In this document: positions 1 to 6,301 of the stretch, piece after piece
Numbering within the stretch: the first letter of the stretch is position 1
Layout: every line of letters starts with the position of its first letter
NCBI GenBank assembly: GCA_003153875.1
Contig: PMBY01000423.1
Span: 327-8,109, forward strand
Origin: Myxococcales bacterium
GTDB taxonomy: Bacteria; Myxococcota; Polyangia; Fen-1088
Length of the DNA stretch: 7,783 bases
Reading direction: 5' to 3'
Position numbers and translations under genes: made by a program
Notes under the pieces: model-generated
The model's database searches: none
Told to the model about the DNA's origin: nothing
Seen by the model: the letters and a program-made list of their open reading frames with translations, nothing else

Positions 1-59
1 TGTAGATCCTGCTCGTTAGCCGAGTAGGGCAGGTTGCCGACGTAGAGTCTCTTTCCCAT
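1..59 (-). CDS. RRM-domain RNA-binding protein, N-terminal fragment
   Basis: The first 19 codons of a gene that runs off the left edge of the window. Translation from the ATG at 59-57 begins MGKRLYVGNLPYSANEQDL. The LYVGNLPYS segment is the RNP-2 strand (beta-1) of an RNA recognition motif, placed a few residues from the start as in the small single-RRM proteins of bacteria (cyanobacterial Rbp and proteobacterial relatives). Those proteins are usually 80-150 residues, bind single-stranded RNA and are often cold-responsive. The RNP-1 motif lies outside the window, so domain number and any Gly-rich tail cannot be judged. The start is firm: a consensus Shine-Dalgarno sits 8 nt upstream. The gene follows rnhB after a 218-bp gap, so it probably has its own promoter. 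The family call is confident; the exact function is unknown. Confidence 0.86.
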   Translation of the reverse strand, partial: MGKRLYVGNLPYSANEQDL

Positions 60-67
60 GGTTCCTT

Positions 68-73
68 CTCCTT
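68..73 (-). promoter_or_regulatory. Shine-Dalgarno of the RRM protein gene
   Basis: On the minus strand AAGGAG (73-68) lies 8 nt before the ATG at 59-57, followed by a second purine-rich AAGG. It is by far the strongest ribosome-binding site in the window and decides the start of this gene. The genes of the upstream operon have weak or no recognisable sites, which suggests this gene is translated independently and strongly. Confidence 0.82.
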
Positions 74-236
74 GTGCCAGGTTCTCATTCTCAGTCGACT
101 ACCCAGCAGCGGCTTCGCAAGGAACCCAAGTGGGCGACGATCAGAGTATTCCATTCCAAGATGAGCCGGTTGCGAGCAAGTGTCCAGATTTTTTTGGCGC
201 GCTCGTCGGGCGCTTTTCATGCAGCTTGCGTACCTA

Positions 237-250
237 ACGCCGCACGGCGT
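237..250. repeat. Short inverted repeat downstream of rnhB
   Basis: ACGCCG (237-242) and CGGCGT (245-250) are perfect inverted copies separated by two bases. As RNA this would fold as 5 bp with a 4-nt loop. It lies 27 nt after the rnhB stop. There is no U-tract after it on either strand, so it is at best a weak or Rho-assisted transcript end. It could also be chance in GC-rich DNA. Confidence 0.3.
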
Positions 251-277
251 GCTTGGAACCATACCGAGGAGCGTGGG

Positions 278-931
278 TTAGCGCCCCCGACATGGGGCCG
301 GCAGGGGATTTCCGGGCCAAGGCCAGCTTGTGCGTGCCTCGGGCGGCAGGTGGCCATGCCGGCGGACGTAGGCGGCCACGAAGGCGTGTGTTGGCGGGTT
401 GACATAGCCGCCACCTCCCAAGGGGCCGAAGTCCACTTCATAGCGCCGAGCGATCTCATCAAACAGAGCATCCCGGTGCGCCTTTGCACAGATGCTGGCG
501 GCCGCAACCGCCGTGTGAATCGACTCGCCCCGATCACGCGCTTCGAGATGCGGATAGCGGGCGGCAAGCGGCGAGAACAGGCCGCGTCCGTCCGCGACGA
601 TACGGCCACAGATTGGAGCGCGTTCGATCAGGCGCACGGCGCGCTCTCTCTCCAGCAGGTTGAGAGCGTGGCGGCTGACGTACTCGTCGATGGTTTCCAC
701 GCCGCAGATTTCCACACCGACCCAGCTCGCCAGCTCCTCGACGGAATTCTTGAGCAGCGCGCGCGTCTTGCGTGCCTTGGCGGACGAACCAAATGCCTTG
801 GAATCACGTACCCCCTGCGAGGCGAGCAGACCGGCGGCCTTCTCGTCGAGGACGACGGCTGCAAGCACCATGGGGCCGAGCGCCGGCCCCCGGCCTGCCT
901 CGTCGATGCCAAGCACAAGGTGGCTCATCAT
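278..931 (-). CDS. rnhB: Ribonuclease HII
   Basis: Cuts the RNA strand of RNA-DNA hybrids and incises at single ribonucleotides left in genomic DNA (ribonucleotide excision repair, primer removal); cytoplasmic, Mn/Mg dependent. The 217-residue product is normal length. Visible motifs are GIDEAGRG at the N-terminus (D10, E11), RDSK near 42-45, ADG (D114) and SICAKAHRD ending at D154; these supply the D-E-D-D metal-binding set. GPALGPMV after the first motif, GGGY near residue 173 and a C-terminal RTSW resemble the archaeal/eukaryotic branch rather than the common bacterial GPLAGPVV form. I chose ATG 931-929, which overlaps the TGA of the upstream gene as ATGA; ATG at 928 is equally possible and a GTG at 937 less so. 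The overlap suggests translational coupling to the TPR GTPase, although no functional tie is evident. Confidence 0.95.
   Translation of the reverse strand: MMSHLVLGIDEAGRGPALGPMVLAAVVLDEKAAGLLASQGVRDSKAFGSSAKARKTRALLKNSVEELASWVGVEICGVETIDEYVSRHALNLLERERAVRLIERAPICGRIVADGRGLFSPLAARYPHLEARDRGESIHTAVAAASICAKAHRDALFDEIARRYEVDFGPLGGGGYVNPPTHAFVAAYVRRHGHLPPEARTSWPWPGNPLPAPCRGR
928..931 (-). promoter_or_regulatory. ATGA stop/start overlap (GTPase to rnhB)
   Basis: The minus strand reads AAATGATGAGC. The TGA of the TPR-GTPase (930-928) overlaps an ATG at 931-929, and a second in-frame ATG follows at 928-926. A weak GGTGG lies about 10 nt upstream of the first ATG. This layout is typical of termination-reinitiation coupling and argues that both genes share one transcript. 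Confidence 0.7.
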
Positions 932-3561
932 TTGCACTTTGCCACCAACGCGGCCAACGGGCCGGCCAAACGGGCATCAATCAGCGCATGGACCATCGCT
1001 TGCCGGGCCGCCTGCAACGTCCGATCGGCGCGGGCCTCGGCAAAGACCGCACGCATTCTTGCGGCCAGGGGCGCAAACAGCTCGGCCTCGGCGTCGGGCA
1101 TCCGCCGCGTGAGGATCGCAGCCGCTGCCTCGACGTCAGCACGGGTCCGCGTCTTGGTCAGGACCTGCTGGACAAAATGCTCGGCCACACCACCGGCCAG
1201 CATGCCGCGGGCATAGGCGGAGAACTGATCCACGGCGGCGGCCAGGGGCAATTCAGGTGTTCCGACTGCGGCGGCCAGCAAGGCAGTCTTGCTCACCTCG
1301 GTCGCACTCGTGACCACCTCATCGAGCAGGTCGAGCAGGAATTCTTCGTCGGCGGCGCCCCGCGGGGCATCGCCCAGCGGCCACGCGCGCGGCTGGGACA
1401 TGGCCAGGGTCTCGGCGGCTGCGCGCCGGAAGCCGTCATCCAAGTTCGCCGCCAGATTGAGTCGCTCGCTCGCCAGCGCTGCTTTCAGGCGGGTCTCGCT
1501 CGCATCCAGTTCAGTGCGGCAGCGTCCCAGGTGCGCCGCCCAATCCTCTGCTGGACGCGCGGCCCGGACAAGTTGGGCGGCCTCGTCGGCAAAACGTGCC
1601 AAAGCCGCGCTTGCAGTCGCCTGCTTGAGCGCGTGCGTGTGTTGGAAGAATCGCTCGTGCAGGGCTGCCTGAACAGCTGGCAGCCCGCTCTTTTCCAGGC
1701 GCGCATGGTCGCCAGCGAGATGGGCCACAAGCGCGTCGCGCGCCGAAAGCGGCAGCAATGATTCCACCCGGTCCCCGAGCGTTGTCTTCACATGGGCAAG
1801 CAAGGCCGCGACGTCGCCGGCGCCCGCTTGATCCGCCTTGTTGAGCACGCCCAGCACGCGTTTGCCCGCCGCGTGCGCCCGATCGAGCACGCCGCGCTCG
1901 CTCGCCTTGCCTGCCTGGGTCAGGGAAAAGACCCACACAATGGCGTCGGCCTCGACGAGAAATGCCCGCACCACGCGTTCGTGTTCGGGCCGCAACGAGT
2001 TTGTCCCCGGCGTGTCGACGACTTCGATCTTTTGCAGCACAGGCAGAGGGTGGAAGATCTCGACCATGCGCACGGTGCTGGCCGCGGCGTCGTCCAGGGC
2101 GGCGACGAATGTTGTGATTTCAGAGTCGCTGTGTTCCTCGACGCGGCCGTCGTGAAAGTGCACGCGGCCACCGGGCGGGCCAAAGCGAAGCACATTGATG
2201 GTGGCCGTGGTGGGCGTGACGCCCACGCGCGCGATCTCGGCGCCGCACAGGGCATTGACGAAAGACGACTTGCCCGCATTGAACTCGCCCATCACCGCGA
2301 CCAACAAGGGGCGATCCATGGCCTCGGCGGCGCGCAAGGCGGCGGGAAGCAGCGACTGCAGTTCAGGGGATCGCGTGGCCAGATCGCAAGCAAAGGCCAG
2401 CAAGCCGCGAAGATTGTCGGGCGGTGGGGCAGACGGGGCTAGGGCCTGCGCCACGAATCGTCGCGCAGCCTCGGTTGTGGCCAGCGGGGCCAGTGCCAGC
2501 AAGTCCACTTCGCGAGACGTGCCGTCGAGAAACGCGCGCACGCTGGCGGCCAGAGATGGATCCGCGGCCGAGTCCGCCTCGCCCAAGCAAGCCCGTTCCA
2601 GCGCCCCGCGATCTTGGGCTGCCAGGGCCAGACGCACGACCGTCGCCGCTGGCGCAGGCGTGCCCAATTCTGCCTCGCGCCTGGCTGCGGCCAGGGCTCC
2701 GGCAAAGTCACCCGTCGCCTCGGCCAGGCTGCGCCAGGCCGCCAGCACGATCACATCCTCGGGGTTGGCAGCCAATGCTTCTGCCGCCAGGACGGTGGCC
2801 TCTTGCACGCGTCCGGTTGCGGCCAGGCGCTCGACCAGGGCTGCCTGCACGCGCGCTCGACCCTGGGCTTGCCAGGGAAGCTCGGCTAGGGCCGCACGCA
2901 GCAAGCCCTCGGCCGCCTCGGTCTCGGGGCAGGCGCGCGCTGCTTCGATGACCAGGTTCGCGCTGCCAAGCGTGCCCGAGGCCTTGGCTTCGATCAACTC
3001 CTGGGCCGCGTGGACGAGCCAGCGCCAGCCGTCGCCCGCCCCTGCGGCCAGCAGAGCGCGGCCCAGGTCAGCGGCGATCATGCGGTCGCGGGGACAATCC
3101 TCGGCCGCCTTGCGCAGCTCGCGTACCGCTTCGCCGGGACGGCCGGCGCGCATGGCCAGGCGCGCCCGGGCTGCGTGCGCGCGCCCACGCAGCTCGGGCT
3201 TCGCCGTGCCCGACAGCACGCGGCGAAGCGCGTCCCGCGCCGGTTGCTCGCGGCCCAGGCGAGCCAGGGCTTCGCTCAAGCCCAGCCATCCCTCGACGGA
3301 ATCCTTGGCCAGGTTGACGGCCCGGCCGTAGGCCTCGACCGCAGCCTCGTCGTGATCGCGGCGGCCGCGCACCTCGCCCAAGGCCAGGAACACGGCGGGC
3401 AGTTCTGGATAGTCGTCAGAAAGTCCGAGCAGGCGCGCTTCTGCAATCACCAACTCGCCCTCGTCCGCACAAGCCAAAGCCTGCGCGATTTCCTTGCGCG
3501 CGGCCTCGGGCAAGGACCCGCCGCCGGTCAGCGTGGTGCGGAGTTCGTCGAGCAGACCCAT
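928..3561 (-). CDS. TPR-containing dynamin-like GTPase
   Basis: An 877-residue protein in two halves. Residues about 50-300 are Ala/Leu-rich helical repeats with TPR-like spacing (around 55-110, 125-180 and 235-300), probably a protein-interaction scaffold. Residues about 415-640 are a dynamin-type G domain: P-loop GEFNAGKS (425-432), switch I TPTTAT (449-454), DTPG (516-519), NKAD (574-577) and a probable G5 at LSAR (605-608). The C-terminal 230 residues are helical, as expected for a dynamin stalk. No clear transmembrane segment is seen; 760-785 is only moderately hydrophobic. Bacterial dynamin-like proteins hydrolyse GTP to bend or fuse membranes, and several work as unequal pairs. The preceding gene encodes the likely partner, 25 nt upstream. 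The ATG at 3561 has only a weak GGA upstream. The G-domain class is certain, the TPR call likely, and the cellular role unknown. Confidence 0.9.
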   Translation of the reverse strand: MGLLDELRTTLTGGGSLPEAARKEIAQALACADEGELVIAEARLLGLSDDYPELPAVFLALGEVRGRRDHDEAAVEAYGRAVNLAKDSVEGWLGLSEALARLGREQPARDALRRVLSGTAKPELRGRAHAARARLAMRAGRPGEAVRELRKAAEDCPRDRMIAADLGRALLAAGAGDGWRWLVHAAQELIEAKASGTLGSANLVIEAARACPETEAAEGLLRAALAELPWQAQGRARVQAALVERLAATGRVQEATVLAAEALAANPEDVIVLAAWRSLAEATGDFAGALAAARREAELGTPAPAATVVRLALAAQDRGALERACLGEADSAADPSLAASVRAFLDGTSREVDLLALAPLATTEAARRFVAQALAPSAPPPDNLRGLLAFACDLATRSPELQSLLPAALRAAEAMDRPLLVAVMGEFNAGKSSFVNALCGAEIARVGVTPTTATINVLRFGPPGGRVHFHDGRVEEHSDSEITTFVAALDDAAASTVRMVEIFHPLPVLQKIEVVDTPGTNSLRPEHERVVRAFLVEADAIVWVFSLTQAGKASERGVLDRAHAAGKRVLGVLNKADQAGAGDVAALLAHVKTTLGDRVESLLPLSARDALVAHLAGDHARLEKSGLPAVQAALHERFFQHTHALKQATASAALARFADEAAQLVRAARPAEDWAAHLGRCRTELDASETRLKAALASERLNLAANLDDGFRRAAAETLAMSQPRAWPLGDAPRGAADEEFLLDLLDEVVTSATEVSKTALLAAAVGTPELPLAAAVDQFSAYARGMLAGGVAEHFVQQVLTKTRTRADVEAAAAILTRRMPDAEAELFAPLAARMRAVFAEARADRTLQAARQAMVHALIDARLAGPLAALVAKCK

Positions 3562-3586
3562 GGACAGGCGATCCGTATCTTCGGTT

Positions 3587-5392
3587 TCACCCTTCCCACA
3601 CCGACTGTCTTATCTCCGCGATTCGCTCTTCAATGGCTTTGAGGGCGAGCAGCGATTGGTCGATGGCTTCGGCACTGGGTGCCACTGATTCGGCGTGACT
3701 GCGGCGCTCGGCCAGCGCGCGCTCCAGCACCTCGGCGATCCCGCGCGCCAGGGCCACGCCCGCCTCGGCGATGAATTCCTGCAATCGCTGCACGAACTCG
3801 TCGACGATCTGGTCCAGCTTGGGCGCCAGCGCAGCCGCTGCCTTGTTCACAGCCTCGGGTGCGGCCTGCCTGGCCTCGGCCTTCACTTCTTGCGCCACCT
3901 TGCCCCGAAGAATAAGGGCCAGGACCGGCGCGGCCAGCGTCATCAGCCCGCCGGCCAAGGTATTGACGAACAAGAAAATTGTCGTGCCCAGGGCGCCCAA
4001 GGCAAACACCGAGGCGTCGTACTTGAACGTGTCCACCGAGATGTGCAGCCGCGCCTCGGGCGACGACAGCTCCTCGGCGATCTCGCGGGTCAATCCTTCC
4101 ACACGCTGATTCGCGACTTCGATAGCCCGCTCGGCCAGCCGGTCCAATTCGGCGGCCATGCGCTCGCCCTCGGTTTCCAGCCACGCTTTCCACGTGTCTT
4201 GTAGAAACGGTCCCAGAAAGCGTCGCACGTCGGCCGCGTCGCTGTTGTCGATCTCGGGCGGCAGCGCGGCCGCGAAGTCGCGGGCGAAGTCAGCCAAGTC
4301 CTGGCGCACACGCGCCTTCAAGGCCGCGGCCTCGGCCGCCACTCCCGACGCAGCCTGGTCGAGCGCCCGGCGCCCCACTTTCAATCGCTCCTGCGCGTGC
4401 GCCACGCGCGCGGCCAGATCCTCGGGCGGCAGTTCCAGCGAGCGCCGTCGCATTCCCAGACTGTCGCGCACAAAGGTCGCCAGCCGCCCCGCGTCCTCGA
4501 GCGCGTGGTCGAGCAACAGGCGCACCCGCTCGGCACCCAAGGTCAGACGCAGATGCGCCAGCAGCGGCTGCAAGCGTGAACCAACCAAGTCGCCGGCCAG
4601 GGCACGCTTGGCCGAGATGGGGAACACCGCGGGCGCGCCGACCATCCCCGACAGGTGCCGTCGCGCGAACTCGGTCGCCTCTTCCAGCTCGGCGTCGTCG
4701 AGCAGATCGGCCTTGCTGACCACGAAGACCAGGCGATCGCGACAGGAACGCAGGATGCGTTCTTCGAGAAAACGCCGCTCCGAGGCCGTGAGGATCTGCG
4801 TGGCGTCCAACAAGAACAGGGCCGCATCGGCGCGCGGCACGTAGCCATAGGTGATATCCGCGCATTGTTCGTTGATGTCGTTCACACCTGGCGTGTCGAC
4901 CACCGTGATCGACTCGCGCAGGAAAGGCGCGGGGTGCTCGATCTCGACATGCGACAGGGACTCATTCGCGGCTTGTGCGCCCGTCACGGTCAGCCAGTCC
5001 GCGAGCTTGTCCTGATCGATGATCTCGCGCCGACCATCTTCAAACACAGCCTCGGCAACGACTCGCTCGCCGTGACGAATCAGCGCCAGCACCGCGGTGG
5101 TGGGCGTGATACCTATCGGCAAGAGAGGTTCAGTCGCGGGCTGCGCCGGACTGGCACCCGTGGTCCAGGGATCAGTCAACCCGAGCAGGGCATTGATCAA
5201 GGTCGACTTGCCGTGATTGAACTCGCCCAGCACCACGAGAGAGAAGCGCCCCTGGTCCAGCTTGGGAATGCGCACCTGGCGAATGTCGTTGGCCGTGGAC
5301 TCCAGCCCGGTCGTGCCGGCCAGGTCGGCCAGGCGAGCGAGCACCTCACGTATGGCCGCCTTGCGCGCATCCGCGTGAAGTACGCCGCTCAC
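3587..5392 (-). CDS. Membrane-associated dynamin-like GTPase
   Basis: A bacterial dynamin-like protein of 601 residues if it starts at GTG 5392. Its G domain has P-loop GEFNHGKS (56-63), switch I TPTT (96-99), DTPGVND (166-172) and SKAD (226-229) in place of the usual NKxD. Helical, charged stretches follow (about 320-455) and suit a stalk. A strongly hydrophobic segment of about 34 residues (462-495), with glycines in the middle, could form a membrane-inserted hairpin like the paddle of cyanobacterial BDLP. A final amphipathic helical region ends the protein. GTG 5392 overlaps the M48 stop as GTGA. An ATG at 5431 would give 13 more residues, but its GAGGA sits directly against the codon with no spacing. 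Compared with its neighbour it carries about 16 extra residues between P-loop and switch I. It probably acts on the inner face of the cytoplasmic membrane together with the TPR-GTPase. Confidence 0.9.
   Translation of the reverse strand: MSGVLHADARKAAIREVLARLADLAGTTGLESTANDIRQVRIPKLDQGRFSLVVLGEFNHGKSTLINALLGLTDPWTTGASPAQPATEPLLPIGITPTTAVLALIRHGERVVAEAVFEDGRREIIDQDKLADWLTVTGAQAANESLSHVEIEHPAPFLRESITVVDTPGVNDINEQCADITYGYVPRADAALFLLDATQILTASERRFLEERILRSCRDRLVFVVSKADLLDDAELEEATEFARRHLSGMVGAPAVFPISAKRALAGDLVGSRLQPLLAHLRLTLGAERVRLLLDHALEDAGRLATFVRDSLGMRRRSLELPPEDLAARVAHAQERLKVGRRALDQAASGVAAEAAALKARVRQDLADFARDFAAALPPEIDNSDAADVRRFLGPFLQDTWKAWLETEGERMAAELDRLAERAIEVANQRVEGLTREIAEELSSPEARLHISVDTFKYDASVFALGALGTTIFLFVNTLAGGLMTLAAPVLALILRGKVAQEVKAEARQAAPEAVNKAAAALAPKLDQIVDEFVQRLQEFIAEAGVALARGIAEVLERALAERRSHAESVAPSAEAIDQSLLALKAIEERIAEIRQSVWEG
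5389..5392 (-). promoter_or_regulatory. GTGA stop/start overlap (M48 to GTPase)
   Basis: On the minus strand the M48 gene ends AAG TGA, and GTG at 5392-5390 begins the GTPase frame. The 4-nt overlap GTGA, with a weak GGCGG about 10 nt upstream, points to translational coupling and to roughly matched amounts of the two proteins. It is also the main reason for shortening the GTPase relative to the ATG at 5431. Confidence 0.6.
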
Positions 5393-6291
5393 TTGAACAC
5401 CGCCAGGAGATCGGCAACCTGGGCGTCGCATTCCTCGCGGGTGAGCCCGCCCGCTCCGCTGTCATGACCGTCGCTGGCCACCCCGCGGAAGTACGCCGTC
5501 TGTGCGAACAGGCGCAGGGCCGTCACCCGCGTGGGCAGATAGGGATGGGTGGAAAAGGCCTCGCCCAGCCGGCGCAGATCGTCGCGCACTTCGGCGAACT
5601 GGCGCAGGTACTCGTCGACATTGATGTCGCCGTAGAGCTTGCGTGAGCCGAGCGCCAGCTTGATGAGCGCGGAGGTGGCAAGGCCCAGGTCGCGGGTGCA
5701 CAGCAGGCCGGCCCGGTCGCTGGTGATTTCCGCCCGGCGGGACCACGCGCGCAGGGCCAGCACCACGGGCTGGGCGCCCAGGCGCAGGATCACATTCGCG
5801 GTCTGGGTCAGATAGTAAAGCGCGGTCAGGTAAACGACGTGGTTGTTGTGGATGTGGCCGCACTCGTGACCAATGACGAAGAGAAGCTCGGCCTCGGTCA
5901 GGTGGTCGACCAGCGCGCCCGAAAGCACCAGGGTGGCATCCTCGCTGGTTCCGAAGGTGTGGGCGCCCAGCGAGGCCAGCTCGGGCGACACATAGACCGC
6001 AGGCAGCGGAATGTGCAGCACATCGGCGCAACGGGCGACCTTGGCATGCAGCGCGGGGAACTGGCGCTCCCCCACGCGCACGGCACTGCCGACGAGGCGG
6101 CTCTTGCCCACGGTGTTCCAGAAACGCACCGTGGATTCCATGGCCAGTGTCACCGGCCGCAACTTGTCCATGGTGGCGCGCACGCGCCAATCGCCGGCAA
6201 AGGCGTAGGCAGCGGTTTCGCGCGCGCGCGTCTGCCCAGCGCCTTTGCACGCGGCTACATAGCGGGAAAAGGACAGATCCACCGCAGCCAT
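5389..6291 (-). CDS. M48-family zinc metallopeptidase
   Basis: A 300-residue Ste24/HtpX-type (M48) endopeptidase. The zinc site is readable: HECGH at 142-146 supplies two His ligands and the catalytic Glu143. AEITSD at 187-192 gives the third ligand Glu188 followed by the conserved Asp four residues on. STHP at 247-250 with R255 is the usual C-terminal M48 signature. There is no signal peptide and none of the N-terminal membrane helices of HtpX. The only hydrophobic stretch is 153-180, between the two zinc motifs, where HtpX also has membrane helices, so peripheral or shallow membrane association is possible. It starts 10 nt after the kinase stop with no good ribosome-binding site and ends in a 4-nt overlap with the membrane GTPase. 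M48 enzymes often handle membrane-protein quality control; its substrate here is unknown. The family is certain, the role inferred. Confidence 0.92.
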   Translation of the reverse strand: MAAVDLSFSRYVAACKGAGQTRARETAAYAFAGDWRVRATMDKLRPVTLAMESTVRFWNTVGKSRLVGSAVRVGERQFPALHAKVARCADVLHIPLPAVYVSPELASLGAHTFGTSEDATLVLSGALVDHLTEAELLFVIGHECGHIHNNHVVYLTALYYLTQTANVILRLGAQPVVLALRAWSRRAEITSDRAGLLCTRDLGLATSALIKLALGSRKLYGDINVDEYLRQFAEVRDDLRRLGEAFSTHPYLPTRVTALRLFAQTAYFRGVASDGHDSGAGGLTREECDAQVADLLAVFK

Positions 6292-6301
6292 GGGACCGGT
6301 A

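Larger units (their letters stand above)
60..277 (-). other. Intergenic region / leader of the RRM gene
   Basis: A gap of 218 bp between the rnhB stop and the RRM start, with no convincing gene. Read on the minus strand it holds a small inverted repeat (250-237), an A7 tract (195-189), a weak extended -10-like element (TGG at 153-151 followed by AATACT at 150-145, without a well-spaced -35), and the Shine-Dalgarno. If that -10 is used, the leader would be about 80 nt. A long 5' leader would be in keeping with cold-regulated RRM genes, but nothing here demonstrates it. The gap is slightly less GC-rich than the flanking genes. Confidence 0.4.

Noticed and set aside
145..179. Sigma-70-like promoter (TTGCTC at 179-174 and AATACT at 150-145)
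   Set aside because: The spacer is 23 nt, too long. Only a weak extended -10 remains, so it is mentioned in the intergenic entry but not listed as a feature.
189..217. Hairpin at 199-213 with T4 after it on the plus strand and T7 nearby, considered as a terminator
   Set aside because: It would work only for plus-strand transcription, where no gene exists. On the minus strand it is followed by an A-tract and the stem has a C-A mismatch.
1..220. Minus-strand frame from ATG 220 (MKSARRARQKN...) open to the left edge
   Set aside because: No Shine-Dalgarno, no recognisable domain, and it overlaps the well-supported RRM start in another frame.
74..1216. Long plus-strand reading frame (380 codons), and others at 772-1761, 2195-3331 and 4655-5467
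   Set aside because: They lie antisense to genes with unmistakable motifs, have low-complexity Arg/Ala/Ser-rich translations, and are expected from GC-rich codon bias on the opposite strand.
3562..3586. Promoter or terminator in the 25-nt gap between the two GTPase genes
   Set aside because: Too short, and no hairpin, T-tract or promoter-like hexamers are visible.
4290..4865. Minus-strand 191-codon frame inside the membrane GTPase gene
   Set aside because: A shifted-frame shadow of the GTPase: Gly/Arg/Ala-rich translation with no domain.
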